Positions 11,195 to 23,583 of a stretch of 64,000 nucleotides of DNA are shown here, one piece after another. The notes beneath the pieces were generated by a model. It ran no database searches. It was not told the origin of the DNA and worked only from the letters and a program-made list of their open reading frames with translations. Made by a program: the position numbers and the translations under genes. The first letter of the stretch is position 1. Each line of letters starts with the position of its first letter. The stretch is from Enchytraeus crypticus (lineage: Eukaryota; Annelida; Clitellata; Enchytraeida; Enchytraeidae): NCBI GenBank assembly GCA_905160935.1, contig CAJHZI010000424.1, positions 1,759,501 through 1,823,500 of the forward strand. Direction: 5' to 3'.

Positions 11195-12335
11195 ACTCTT
11201 TTAGTGCACTACCTACTGGCAGGTCCATGGTATATAACGCCTCCACTCTTCTCTGTCTTCTGCTTTCCTCTTCATATCATGATATGAGTGGGTTTTTATA
11301 TCATCTAACATACCTAATATCTTCCTGCATCTGCCTATATTTCTTTCCATTCTGCTTTCAATGACCCCTTTAATAGACTTTCCCGCTTTAGAATGTGTCC
11401 TATCCTCCTCTCCTTCCTATTTCTTAATACATTTATCAACTGTCTGTCTGTACCAACTCTCTCCAGAACTTCCTCAATTTTAACCTTTTGAGTCCAGCTA
11501 ATCATCTCCATTCTTTTCCAAATCCATATTTTCAATGCCTCCAATTTCCTTTCACCTTTTAGGTCCATGTTTCATATCCATATATTGGTGTGATCCAAAC
11601 CAAGGCTTTAAAATGCTACAACCTCCTCTTACTGCACATTCTATTTCACCTTCTCCTCAGTATTCTTGTTGGATTCTGATGATTGTTCTTTGATTCATAT
11701 ACAAGTTTAAAATTAGCCTTCTATCTCTCCAGTCAATTCCTATTATTTTCAAGATATTCAACATCGTTTTCAAATCAATCCTGTCAAAGGCCTTCTCAAA
11801 GTCCACAAAGTAAAAACGTCATTTCTATATTATAAGCTTCTTTCACTAAGGATCCACATTACTCCTATTGCTTCTCTTGTGCCGCATCCTTTCCTAAAAC
11901 CAAATTGTGTCTTTCTCAGTATCATAGCTGCTTGCGACTGAGTGTGATTATTTATTATCTTTAATAAGATCTTCGATGCATGAGGTATTAAACTGATTGT
12001 ATTGTATTCCAAACATTCAACGGCATTGGCTTTTTTGGAAATTGGTATTATAACTGACTTGGTAAAATCGTTTGGCCAAATGCCTGTAAACCTCTTCCAT
12101 ACAAACTTCTATTAACTTATTGAATATTTCTCCATCCAGCATTTTCAAAAATTATGTTGGGATATCATCTATTCCGGCTGATGTCCCCTTTTTCATGCTG
12201 TTTATTGCTTAATAAATTTCCTCCTTCATTATATCGGGGCCCTTTTATCGTTTTCTACTTTGTTTTCTTCTATTTAAAATCCTCTTGAATAGACTTCCCA
12301 GCCTTATCACACATTTCCTCCTTTCATCCATTAAA
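11195..12335 (-). mobile_element. LINE alpha fragment, decayed
   Basis: Minus-strand LINE alpha. From the 3' end come the terminus (cactacctactggcaggtcca on plus), KRKAEDREEWRRY-like sequence, EEVLERVGTDRQLINVLRNR, then RT blocks including the HASKILLK and QFGFRKGCGT motifs near 11900-12000. An internal deletion near 11600 removes part of the RT. Frames are broken throughout. Confidence 0.85.
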
Positions 12336-12339
12336 GTTT

Positions 12340-12715
12340 AGACAGCAAGTTAATAAAGTAGCCAACAGTGCAAATTCTGTTCTAGGTTTGATTAAAAGAA
12401 CTCAGACCAGCAAAAGAAAAGACATATAATTGTAAAATTATATAAATCGGTGGTTTGGCCTAAGCTGAAGTAGTGTGTCCAAGATTGGTGTCCTTACCTA
12501 AAAGCAGATGTTGATAAATTTGAGAAAGTACAGGCTAGAGCGTCAAAACCGATTAAGGAGTTCAAGAATTTGAGTTATGAAAAACGACTAAAATATACAG
12601 GATTAGTAATTCTAAAAGAGGAGCTAGGGGAGGATCTTATAGAAAGTGTTCAAAATTCTAAAGTGATTTCGTAAGGTTGATTATAACCCTTTGTTCAATT
12701 TAACTAATGTTTCTA
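12340..12715 (+). mobile_element. CR1/L2-like LINE C-terminal fragment
   Basis: A plus-strand frame with stops reads NSVLGLIKRTQTSKRKDI, LYKSVVWPKLKYCVQDW, LKADVDKFEKVQARA and LKYTGLVILKEE. This is the post-RT C-terminal pattern of CR1/Jockey-group LINEs and is a different family from alpha. Confidence 0.75.
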
Positions 12716-12718
12716 GCT

Positions 12719-12720
<2 letters not shown>

Positions 12721-12777
<57 letters not shown>
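12721..12777. repeat. (TA)n microsatellite
   Basis: Nearly perfect TA tract between two unrelated LINE fragments. Confidence 0.95.
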
Positions 12778-12781
<4 letters not shown>

Positions 12782-13307
12782 TGATCAAGGAATGATAACG
12801 GGCAGCGAGATGGGATTGAGAAGATATTGGATAGGCTGAATGATACGGCCCTAAGATATGGCATGAAGATTAATATAAAAAAGACGAAGGTTATGAGAGT
12901 GTCCAATAATAAAGGTGAAGTTATATAACAATATATGGTACGAAATTGGAACAGGTAAGGATTTTCAAATATTTGAGTCATACTAGGCTATAGCCGTTGA
13001 TGGGAAATGTGAGACGGAAATATGCAGTAGGATTGCACAAGCAAAAGCGGCCTTTGGTAGTAGAAAAGAACTATTAACAAAAAGTCTAAAGAAAGACACA
13101 AAGATAAAGATAGTGAAAACTTTGGTTTGGACCACGCTATTGTATGGATGTGAAACATGGACCTTAACGAAGGAAGATATTAGGAAACTGAAGGCATTGG
13201 CAATGTGAATTTGGAGAAGAATGGAGAGGATTAGCTGGACTCAAAAGGTTACAAATGAGGAAGTCCTGGAGAGAGTTGGCACAGATAGACAGTTGATAAA
13301 TGTATTG
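12778..13307 (+). mobile_element. LINE alpha, left half of an interrupted copy
   Basis: Plus-strand RT from SDDQGM through the LKSLKKDTKIKIVKTL-like region to TNEEVLERVGTDRQLINVL. It stops matching the family after ATTGAG at about 13307. The next residues of the same element resume at 20364, which shows an insertion. Confidence 0.85.
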
Positions 13308-15094
13308 AGTGAATTAGAGTCAGTTTTGAATGAACTAAACCGCAGGGATCGGTCCTTGGAAGTGGGCGGAATGCCCCTGGAAGGTTGGCTCAATAAGGAT
13401 TAACTGCTGTTAAATTACGCTAATAACTGTTAGTTTCACTTTGTTTAAGAACGATTGACCAAAGCTACTCGTTGACTTTGCGAGAGGTAACTCTAAATAA
13501 TATGGATTTGACTCTGTTCGTTCATGTCACAGATTTATTCTATTAATTTGTTTATCTAGATTATCACGACCTACACAATTGAACAATATGCTAGAGGTTT
13601 CATTTAACGCGTTGGTAAACCATACAAACTTGGTACAGTAAAATAACCATTTAGAATAGGCCACTCGAACTTAAACGCTAACTCAAGGTGAACATGATGG
13701 CAATGAGATAAACTGGCGTTAAATAGTTAGAGTACGAAACAAATTACGTAATTAGCCTGACTTAGGGCCGGTCTATCTACTTAAACATTTAGAATACCCG
13801 ACCGCGATGATTGGCTGATCTGAGATTTGTTCCTGGCTCCACGTCTTTGATAACTAAACTTTACGACATAAAACCTCTTGCCATTAAACCCATATGATCT
13901 TATATAATTCTTTATTGAAGGTTAATTCTCAACCTTCATCAAATATCATAAAATCAGTTTTAGCCTTGTAACAAGCACTCAAGGTTTACAAAGCGTTCAA
14001 TGTCCAATTGCGGCCTTGTAACAAACCTTCAAGAATTTACAAAGTGTTCAATGTCTAACCGCGGCCTTAGCCTTGAGCAATATAATCATGGATCTAGGGC
14101 CTCGGCCTTGCGAGCTTCAGTAGCCTCACTAGCAAACCTTGAATACATAAGACCGTAGCCTTGACGTAAACCCTGTAAATAATATGGGGGACCTAGACTC
14201 AACAATCTATATCCAATACACGGTCGCTTTCCAGTGAATTTTAGAAATATATTAATTAAAGAACTAATACTAGATTTTTAAAATGTGTCACAATTTGCTA
14301 TGCACAGTAAATAACTACTTCATAGAGCCACTCTTTACGCGATCACCCTCTAAGACCAAATTAAATGCAGTACAACAAAATGAAAATGTCATCAGGTAGC
14401 GCAGCATAAACGTAACTGATAACAACCACGGTATAGACAAACAATTTTACAAAACTAACTATATTATATATTGAATTCAACTCAAATCCACAATCACACC
14501 GGATTCCACTCATCCCGGCTACTCGTAGCTCCCTGGGAAGCAATTAATCACTAAGCTCTTCATTTCGCTTGTTTTACTTTCCGTCTAGGAAGGCTAACTT
14601 ACAAGCTAACTTCCAAGGTTTCCAGCAACAGGTCTATTCACACAGCACGGCTGTAGCTACTGCTACAAAGTCAGCGGTTTTACGGACAACAGCTGATTAG
14701 ATTCGTTTACTTAATCACTATTTAGCTTAATCCACACTAGAACAAATACAACATAAAATATCGAACACAAAATTTTAAAACTATAAGACGTATGATACAA
14801 AAGTGCAAATACGAACTGAAATTAAGTAAGACCAGAATAGCCTTGCACCAATGTCATTAAATATAAATTTGTACTAAAACAAAGTGGCAGATCCGTTCCA
14901 AGACACATGTTGCTTCTCAATTTCTGCTTTCATTAGTTAATGAATTCTTCTGTTCACAACAAAATCCATGCATACAATTGCTTTATAATCATGCAATTTA
15001 ATATAAGTCAATTCTTAAGTAATATAATTTGGTGCTTTCTGAAAAAACTCCGCACCGGTGAGAGTCTAGCGCAGTTGATACATCTTTGAAACTG

Positions 15095-15230
15095 TTATAA
15101 TAATGTGAGGGTAACGTCATGAAGAAAAACGGTCTAAATTGCCTATCAATTTAACAATTTAAACATGAAGTATAAAAAATTATAGATATCAACATGGTTA
15201 ATCATGTTACTATAATGCGAGTTTACTTTT
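15095..15230 (+). mobile_element. SINE B, decayed
   Basis: Keeps GTGAGGGTAACGTCATGAAG and the tail TAGATATCAACATGG, TACTATAATGCGAG. The middle is deleted. It lies within the 7-kb block. Confidence 0.6.
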
Positions 15231-16606
15231 TACACAATCTTGCAAACCTATAGTAATTGTTCTTGTGTATGACATTAAATTAACAATAAAAGAACAAAGG
15301 AACTCCTGTTACTTTGTAGTGCAAAATGATGACTCTAGGCCAATCCCACGTCTTCAGCATTCGTCAACGGCAAATCAGGCCTTGTAAGAGATGATCCTGC
15401 ACCGATACCACCGTTGTTCCAAGAAATCGACGTAAAACCATATTCATCCTTCAATTTAATCTATGATGCTCGTTATGCTTGCTCTTGTACGAAGTTTAAC
15501 TAACCATAGCACAGCAATTACATTGTACATTATTACATTATATATATACTAAACAATAACGTTTAGAAATAAATTTTTAATCAAAATTTGTTAAATTATA
15601 ATGCGTTAACGCATTTGGGAAATATAAGAAAGCAACGAACTTCACTGGGGTGAATATAACGAGATAATTTTAAGGCATTACATTATTTGCCTTATGCTAC
15701 AAATGGAGATTGCTTATAAACGCACTGTTGTGGTTTGCTTTCCTGATAACCTACCAATTGTACGCCTGAGTTAGGCGGGTAAATTTTTAACAGCACGTCT
15801 ACCAAGCAGAATACAAGGCTTTCTAGAAATAGTTCACTTACTGATGCAACGCATTCAGCCATTTCTACGGCCATTGGTTGTAAACATATTGCATAACATT
15901 GGTTATCGGTTTTGATGGTTTACACATAAATCTCACAGTGTTTGACTTCACAGTGTTTCCAGCTTGCAAGGCTGGCTGCTTCAAGAAAACTGAACTATTA
16001 CAGCCAGAAATTATTTTCTAAATAATTTGAATACAGACTAAGTTGCAACCACAGTCTAGTAATTTGCTGACCGATAGTTCAGAGTCACACATGAAATATA
16101 TCAAACATATATCATACTACAACAAATCTGAATTAGCAAACGCATCACACTACAATAGTACTAAAACTACCAATTAATGTTAAATATAACATCAATCCAC
16201 AGCAAACTACGGGCGATAGTAACAGTTATCGTTATTAATCAGATATTATATCCATATTCGTAAAGAAGCTTCCTATCTTAAATTCAAGTTCTTCATCAAG
16301 TTCTATATCCTACAATACAGTTAGGGCTCTAGCAATGTTCTAGATGATTCATAACCCTCTCGTAACCTTTAAAAAATTAATGATCTCATTTGATAAAACT
16401 AATGTTATAGTTTTCGGTCTTAATGGATATACGTAATTGCAACTATCATAGCTCACAAGAGCTACAACATTATTAATATTTAGATTGGATTCTTCAGATA
16501 TATTAGATAGGATTCTATACACGTTAAATAACCCATGAAACCTAACAATAAAATTCCATAATCATACCGGTTTATCCTCTTACCCAAAAATATAAATAAA
16601 TGTACC

Positions 16607-17270
16607 TTAATAGCCAGAATTTTGATAAATGGTAACCCTCAGTGTTTCGTGACCATGTGCCTGACAGATTTCAACCCTCCTTGCCCAATCACCTCCACCA
16701 AAAGCTCCCTGAAGTACAGAAGATGTATCGATTTCCACAGACACATCCGAATCACCTGCATCGTTCACCGTACTTTGGATGGGTTCAGAAGACGACACCT
16801 CACGACAATTCATACAAACATGCCCTTTTCCAGATGTTGTCAAGGCTCATTGCCGCGTCCTGACCGAGGTAGGAGGGTTCCGATGATGTTGTTGGTGCAA
16901 CAGGTGAATTGCCGCCATAGGATGAGTAACTTGGGTACAGAGAAGGAAAGGAGTGGTTGGGAGGTAGATGAATTGCTGAAAATAGCGTCGTTGTACATAT
17001 ATGCTTCATCAGCATTAAGGTCATAGTTAACATCGTAGCTAGAGTATGGTGTCGCTCTCTTGACTCCGTCTGCGCCAGAACCCTCTTCCTGAAGTTCGCC
17101 TTCGATCCCGTCCGGCTCATCATAGTTTGACAAGTTGTCCACTATCTCAAAACCCTCTGGTGCACCACGGGATTCCCGATAACTATTTGCTAGAAAGAGT
17201 TCAATTAAAGGATTCCTACTTCTTTGAATCGACTGAGAATTTCAGTTGTTTGGAATTATTCTACTCATGA
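16607..17270 (-). pseudogene. Acidic, Ser/Tyr-rich ORF remnant in 7-kb block
   Basis: On the minus strand a frame opens near 17270 (ATG AGT AGA), meets an early TGA, then runs open with an acidic, Gly/Asn/Tyr-rich composition (EPDGIEGELQEEGSGADG, NYDLNADEAYMYND). It then shifts frame twice, near 16930 and 16840, before ending at 16607. The low-complexity acidic make-up resembles polymerase cofactors (phosphoproteins) of negative-strand RNA viruses or disordered host proteins, but there is no diagnostic motif. It follows the 17385-18451 remnant by about 115 bases in the same direction, as genes in a compact cassette would. Confidence 0.35.
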
Positions 17271-17384
17271 TTAGTTGGAGGTATAAAAATTCTGTAATCA
17301 ATAAAACAAATTAGCCATTATTGTTCTGTATAGAAATTTCACATTCGTAATAAATGTTGCAATGAAAGGTATGATACATGATTT

Positions 17385-18451
17385 TTATCCCAGAAAAGAT
17401 TCAAGAAGCCCCCATTCCGCTAATGGTTCATGATTGATAATACTGAATCCTTGGGCTTTCGTCGTATACATTTGGACCATTCCATATTGGCCATTTTTCA
17501 TTAAGAACCGGCGGAAGTCATGCAATGTTTGTACCGCCCATTTGAGTAAAATCGTAAAATTTTTCCGTGCGCTTATTATGCTGAACGAAACTTCCATACA
17601 TTGTTCCAACTCATCCAAAATCTGTGGATAACTTTGTCGCCGGCCATTTATAATTTTAGGCCATATGTAGCTCATTAACTACACATGAAAATCCGTGGAC
17701 AAATTTTCCTTTCTAAAATTTAGTATTGCCTCGATCAAAGGCTTCGGAAAGAATAACACTTGATCATAAGCACCCTTTCCAGACTTAACCGAGTTTAGGA
17801 CATAGCTTAATACTGTCTCGAAACTATTAATAACTACTGTTGCAATTACCTGGTAGTGCTCCATTGCTACCCTATTTATAAGTCTGCTAGTAAGGACTTC
17901 ATTGGGATTGAAGTTAGTGGTTGTTGCATCATGCCTTTGAAATATCATGCTATACATGTCCAACCACAAGTCAGTATCCAGGTCTGAGAGGAATATCGGA
18001 TGCCTTAACTATCTTAGAACCTTTATCATAGGAAAACTGGTGACACAGACTCCTGGAACGATGTTGGTTGATGATTCTAACGTAGACTCACCCAGACTTT
18101 GATCACCACGTGACTGATCCGGTATTGAACCCATCTGTTCCCTCTTCCCTTCCAGCAGAGTTCTTTAGAGCGGTTCTGAATTCCGATTAGAAGCATTGTC
18201 TGGCAAACAGGAGGCAGCTGGTTGAGGGCAAGTATTAATGCCGATAACTCTGCCATTGCGTCAGCAACATCAAGTGAAGTAGTGAGTTGGTACTGATTGG
18301 TCACATTTGTAGCCTGAGGAACTGTGTCGGATTGAATCAACGCCGGTGAGTCCATCTTTCCTTTTACGCCCTGTGACATTGCAGTCTGCCCCAACACTTG
18401 AGTACCCTCCCTGCCTTGGATATAGCGTGCCAATATATTTTCGAAACTCAT
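17385..18451 (-). pseudogene. Disabled ~350-residue ORF, nucleoprotein-like by size and order
   Basis: Begins at a true ATG (18451, MSFENILARYIQG). It runs open to about 18100, loses frame twice between 18100 and 18010, then continues with one in-frame TAG (17676) to 17385. Parts recognisable as one decayed protein include LSALILALNQLPPVCQTM, VLTSRLINRVAMEHYQ, FFPKPLIEAILNFRKEN and ILLKWAVQTLHDFRR. Helical content and length (roughly 350 codons) would suit a mononegavirus nucleoprotein, and the acidic ORF downstream would suit a phosphoprotein. That identification is inference from order and composition only. A retroelement gag is the main alternative. Confidence 0.35.
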
Positions 18452-19159
18452 TTTATGTTAGTTTATTATCTGAAATATACCATACAGCAGTGAATATAGT
18501 ACCAAACGTTTATATTTATTATTCTTTCCATCCCTAATGTATTAACATCAAACTATAAATATATAAATATCAAGATATAAATATCTATCTTTATAATCTG
18601 AATGATATTTACCCTACGCTCTAATGTCCTAATCTTCAAATCTAGTCAGTGATACTGCTAGCGCTTTCACAAACAAACTAAATCTCTTTGTCTATTGCCG
18701 CAGCACTATTGAATACTCAAATCGCGAGTTTCAGACTTATCCCGGCGAGGTTGAACAGAGTCCTTGAATAGATTGCTTGGAACGCCCTTGAATAAGAAAT
18801 ACTGTTAAAAACTATACTTCACATCATATATTTCACTCGCAGGAAGCCTCGACCTTCTGAAGATCCACAGGATTTACATATCCACTGAGTCCATTAGGCT
18901 CGCAGGAAGCCCCGACCTTGTGAAGATTCCCTGAATTCACGGATCCTTTGAATATGAACGTTGAATTCCGCCAGCTGGTGAATATAACGATAAATGAAAG
19001 ACAATATACTAATAAATGTCTACTTTAAGCCACTCAACATTTAAACAACTACTATAAATCTCTGCATTATGAGGTCAAGATAATAACGCAATAAGCTACA
19101 AAAGCCAATACACACTTAAAACTTCCATTTCAAATTACTGCTTCATAACTTCTACAACT

Positions 19160-19609
19160 TCAGATATCAGATATCCATATATCTTTCCGATTTCTCCATG
19201 ATTCCATTTCATCCTCCAATTTGTCCCTCGTACGATTCGAACTGTTAAACCTCTCTTCCAGTGGAGCAGATGGTTGCTTGATACTCAGATCCGGAGCTCT
19301 AGAAGCGCTGCGTCTCTCTGGATTCATTCTCCGAATTTGACTCATCTCAAAATCTTTCTTATATCTTTCATTTCCAAGCTCTTCATTTTTAAACGAAGAA
19401 GTACTCCAGGATTGACGCAGAGTGGATGCTTGGCTAGGCGTCCTCCTGAAAATCACCGGGTTCCCTCCACTTTCGTTTGGGATATTCGGTATTGCCTTCA
19501 CCTTATCAGCTTCAATGTATACAGGTGTTATGCTGTAATTCTTGTTTATGGCTTGGCGTATAAAACTTGCTGTAGCCATTGGAAGGGACACCACCGTTGG
19601 TACCGTCAT
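19160..19609 (-). CDS. Intact 149-aa ORF in 7-kb block, unknown
   Basis: ATG at 19609 (MTVPTVVSLPMATASFIRQ) to a stop at 19160, with no internal stop. The C-terminal half is rich in Arg, Ser and Glu (RRMNPERRSASRAP, RTRDKLEDEMESWRNRKD) and is probably disordered or coiled. It is the first frame downstream of the LTR-like stretch at 19830-20360. If that is an LTR, this frame is where gag would start. I do not recognise the protein. Confidence 0.4.
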   Translation of the reverse strand: MTVPTVVSLPMATASFIRQAINKNYSITPVYIEADKVKAIPNIPNESGGNPVIFRRTPSQASTLRQSWSTSSFKNEELGNERYKKDFEMSQIRRMNPERRSASRAPDLSIKQPSAPLEERFNSSNRTRDKLEDEMESWRNRKDIWISDI

Positions 19610-20363
19610 AACCAATTTTAAAGATTTTTTAGCTAGTTCCGCTTCTGGAATGAATCATTCTGGAATGAACATTGAACTGAATAGAGATGTTGTTAGAGTT
19701 TAACATCGGTCTCAGAAGACGACGATAATGTTGTTTGGGGAAACTAACTGTTGAACTCAGGTACGTGATCTGCTGTCATTGTAGCCAGACAGGCCGCTAC
19801 CAATATGAGAGACTGTGAAGAACACACTTGACGCGAGATACTTTACTCATTTAATATTAATTAACTTTATTCTTGCAGTTATTATCTAAATTAAGTCAAA
19901 TCATTACACTTGCAATTACACGAAAGTAGCTTTCATATCTGACCGGCTCTGTTCACATTTACGTCCGCTGTATAGGACGCTCCTCTTCCCGAAGGCACCA
20001 TCACGGCCCGAGCTCGAAGGCCCCGATTCAAATGCGCTCAATAGAAAAGTTCTGTAGAGAATAACTGCAGAATGAACAGAACGACTGCATTGCCTCGGAA
20101 CATAGCTTCGACTGAATAGAATGAACCGCAACTAACTAAACTAACTTTGCGGCCTAAAGCTTACCAACACTCATCGCAACGCAATGCCGCAGAACAACCT
20201 ATTCCCAAAACATTACCATAGAAGTAGCCAACTTATAACTTCAACAAATACGCAGTTTCCCGATAGAATACCGGATGAGATCAGCAGCTTCTAGGGAAAT
20301 ATGCAATGTTCTAGAAAACAGCCAAACTTGATGGCTTACAACAATAATATGCTTAACCTCAGT

Positions 20364-20630
20364 ATCACTACATTAAGAAATAGGAATAAGAGATGGATAG
20401 GACACATTCTAAGGGGGGAAGGTCTAGTAAAAGAGGTCATAGAAGGTAGAATGGAAGGAAAAAGAGGCAGGGGCAGGCCGAGATTAGGTATGTTAGATGA
20501 TATAAAGACCCACTCAAATGTGGAAATGAAGAGGAAGGCGGAAGATAGAGAAGAGTGGAGGCGTTATGTACCATGGACCTGCCAGTTGGCAGTACACTAA
20601 GATATATATATATATATATACATATATATA
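20364..20630 (+). mobile_element. LINE alpha, right half of interrupted copy, with (TA)n
   Basis: Resumes the LINE cut at 13307: TLRNRNKRWIGHILRGEG, KRGRGRPRLGMLDDIKTH, EEWRRYVPWTCQ, then the terminus ggcagtacactaag, which runs straight into a TA tract. Confidence 0.85.
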
Positions 20631-20754
20631 TTGTGTTATTTATGTATTTATATCCATTCTTGGTAGTTAATTTTGTAGGCCTATTTATTAGTGTTTTGAA
20701 TAAGTCTTAAACAAGCTGTAATTATTTGCTTTCTGACTCAGAAACTCTTTTGTT

Positions 20755-21095
20755 ATGTTTTGTTCTGCAGTTCCTCTACATATTCTCTCCATCTTTGTCT
20801 TAGTTCTTCCAGCTCTGTCTTCCATTCACCATCTTTACCCATTATACTAATGCTATTTGCAGTTCCATTCTTTTTTTATCGGTTCTTGTCAATATCCTGA
20901 CTTATTGTTATAATTGATCCGACCTCCCTCTTCTATCATATTCTTCTAAATCCTCACACTTTTCACTCTACCAATGGTCTTTTGATTCGTCTAATTCCTC
21001 TAAGCTCATTGTTTAAGTTTCTGTATTTCCTTCGGCCATGGCTGGTGTTAATGCCTTTCCATTTCGTCCTTTCATCCAATTTCATTAATTTCAAG
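20755..21095 (-). mobile_element. LINE fragment, linker between endonuclease and RT
   Basis: Minus-strand reading with KWKGINTSHGRRKYRNLNNELR and a downstream Ser/Glu-rich linker resembles the region before the RT in LINE alpha-like elements. Frames are broken. From 21100 to 22010 only AT-rich sequence with no recognisable feature was seen. Confidence 0.5.
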
Positions 21096-22014
21096 TTTAA
21101 AGAACCAAAATAAAAAGGTTTTGCACATTGCGAGCAAAGTCTATGACGTGCATGGCTAATCAGGCATACATACTGGCATCAGGCATCAGGCATATCTAAT
21201 TAATATCTTTCAATATCTGGTATTCTTTCTTATTGGATGAGGAAGAATACACAATAAGAGCAAATCATCGCATTTCTAGTGGTCTATGTGCCTTACGCTG
21301 CACCTGTGAAACTTAGTGTGAAGCTTAAATTAACTTAGTTTTGACCTGGATGTTCTTAATTTTCTATCGTATTCTACGTTTAAAATCAATGATACTGAAC
21401 AAGCGCATAGCAGTAATCTAATATGTCCGATAGTTTAACTTAAATCGATGTAATTGTCGGTCCTGTTCGTAGTTTTTATAAAAGTAAGTTTAGATTGTGC
21501 ATAGAATTGTTTTCTTGACCACAAATAATTTGAATTTGTGATTGTTATATGATATAAATAAGCTGAGCTTTTCCGTGGTAAGGGTGATCTTCACTCAATA
21601 AATATAGGCCTAATTCGCGTCATCAAATTCACAATAATATTGAGATCAAGTGATTTAACCCGTGAGATGGGCCAAAGGTATACATCAGTCTAATTTATAA
21701 AGTAACTTACCTGCAGGCTATTATACTGGTTCATGCAGTCGTGAAGACTTACAACATCGGTTTAGTCGTAATTTCATACCTCACCATACAAAATTGTAGG
21801 AAAATATCCACTTTGATAAATTGAACTACCAAAGAAAGGAGGTCTTGCTCCTCGCCGATTTGTTCTGCAATTAGTTTGCCTATGTCATTAATCAAGTCAA
21901 CTCCTTCGGGATTCATAGGGCCCGTGGATTCAATGGCAATCGGAATAACTTAATACCCTAAGGATCACTTCATTATCCATTTTCTTAGAGATGGCTAGTT
22001 CAGCGTCTGCGATG

Positions 22015-22250
22015 TTTAAAGCACAAAGATCCAAACTAACGCCAGAAAGGGCATTCGGTTGGTGAGGGTCTAGGCTCAAGTAATTACTGCAAATTTTCAA
22101 AAACGAATAAGTGATTATAGGAGATTGAAGGATTATATGGCATGGGACAGAGAGGAAGGAAGAAGGTCTATTCGTATACCGACCCTAGTTTAACTGGAAT
22201 TAAAGCATGGATGGTTATGATTATGTTTTACCACCGTGAATAGAGAAACC
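22015..22250 (+). mobile_element. SINE E with RTE-like tail
   Basis: Contains AAGATCCAAACTAACGCCAG with TTCGGTTGG, then an RTE-type 3' end (GGTCTATTCGTATACCGACC, CTAGTTTAACTGG). Related copies are at 27657 (minus), 33755 (minus), 40340 and 44090. A SINE sharing its 3' end with the RTE-like LINE at 22308 is inferred. Confidence 0.55.
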
Positions 22251-22307
22251 GGTATTGATAAAAATGATTCGAGCAATACCTGCTGAATAGCCGCTCGGCT
22301 ACTCAAG

Positions 22308-22725
22308 GTTCAGAATGTTGGACACTAAAAAGGGAACATTTGCAGAGTTTGCATGTGGCAGAAATGAGAATGTTGTGTCTAATGTGTGGAAGAACTAGGA
22401 AGGACAGAATGGAAAATGAATTTGTGAAAATGAACTTGAATGTTGAGGGGACCGGGGATAGGTTGGCTCAGTGGAGATTGAGATGGTATGGCATATTGTG
22501 AGAAAGGCAGATAATTATGTAGTAAAAACAGTTTGGAGGGAAGAGCTGGATGTCAATCTAGAGAGGTAGACCACAATTGACGTGTGATGCGGTAATTAAG
22601 AAGGACATGAAGAATAGAGGATTGTATGATGATATAGTGTGGGATAGAGAGTACTGTAGAAAGTCCATTCGTATCCCGAGCCTGATTAAACTGGGATTTA
22701 AGGGAAGATGACGATGAGTAAGTCT
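22308..22725 (+). mobile_element. RTE-like LINE 3' fragment
   Basis: A plus-strand frame with breaks reads LKREHLQSLHVAEMRMLCL, MCGRTRKDRMENEFVKMN, LAQWRLRWYG and RGRPQLTCDAVIKKDMKNR, then the 3' end TTCGTATCCCGAGCC, GGGATTTAAGGGAAGATGA and a GATGA tail. This is the usual C-terminal pattern of RTE-group elements. The 58 bp just before it (22250-22307) is a minus-strand 3' end of the GKRPDG-type LINE. Confidence 0.8.
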
Positions 22726-23022
22726 AAAGGATAAAACTGTGTCCAACCTCAATATTAATGTATTTCACTAGGCTGGATAGTTTAGCTAAGACGTCAGAAA
22801 ATGAAGTCAATCAATTAAACAATTTTAAAACTGTTCCGGCCCCATCATTACCATCTGGTTCTCTTCCCAGTAATCTGATAACTGTGTGTATGTAGTAAGA
22901 AAAGTTCAGCTTTTGCTCTACATCGCAAATGTTACTGTCACCACCTTGATTTATACTATTTAAAGAGAGTAGCTCTAAGACTAGTGTTAAACAAAGTGAA
23001 CAAGTGCAAGATATTAGCCTGA

Positions 23023-23150
23023 CGAAGTGAAGTGAAGTGAAGAAGTGAAGTGAAGTGAAAAAGAAGAAGTTAACAAGAAGTGAAGACTAAGAGAAGAATC
23101 GAAGTGAAGTGGAGAAGTGAAGTGAAGTGAAAAAGTGAAGTGAATTGAAG
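23023..23150. repeat. (GAAGT)n repeat
   Basis: Irregular AAGTGAAGTG pentamer-like repeat. AT-rich sequence without a recognised gene lies on both sides (22.7-24.2 kb), apart from a (GA)n tract at 23520-23583. Confidence 0.9.
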
Positions 23151-23519
23151 GCATTAACCTGAAGTTTGCACGGAAAAGAACATCAGGTTTCTTTATTCCT
23201 TATTCTTTGTGCTTATTCTAAGTTATTTATAGTTCAGGTGTTTTATTCGAAGTGTTAAAAAGTTAAAAGTTTACTTGATCAGCTAAAGTTTCAATATTAA
23301 TCAGAACATGTGATATTTGATTTATATTGGATCCTACTTCAAATAGTTTTAGACTTTTAGGCCTTTTTGAGGAGGCTTTGTAAACGTAACATCAGAACCC
23401 AAATTGTATTGTATGAAGGTATTGCAACGATCGGCGTTATAGAGCGCATCCTTAATTTGCCGATAACTTATCCAATCCCGTAGAGAGAAATGAGCTATTT
23501 TACTGCTTAAAATGGCAAT

Positions 23520-23583
23520 CGAGAGAGAGAGAGAGAGAAGGAGAGAGAGAGAGAGAGAGAGAGAGAAGGAGATAGAGAGAGGG
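23520..23583. repeat. (GA)n microsatellite
   Basis: GAGA tract of about 60 bp. The Leu/Ser-rich minus-strand frame through it is an artefact. Confidence 0.95.

Larger units (their letters stand above)
13308..20363 (-). mobile_element. ~7-kb insertion block, unclassified multi-ORF element
   Basis: This block splits a LINE alpha copy. The left half ends at ATTGAG (about 13302-13307) and the right half resumes at ATTAAG (about 20364), a possible 6-bp target duplication with one change. All substantial frames inside lie on the minus strand between 19609 and 16607, are intronless and carry disabling changes. Near 19830-20360, read on minus, there is an LTR-like stretch with AATAAAG and then a TTGGTAGCGGCCTG segment that could be a primer-binding site, but no matching second LTR was found. 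No polymerase motif was seen. 13.4-16.6 kb looks non-coding and AT-rich, with an old SINE B at 15095-15230. Origin is open: endogenous virus, LTR element, or other. Confidence 0.5.
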
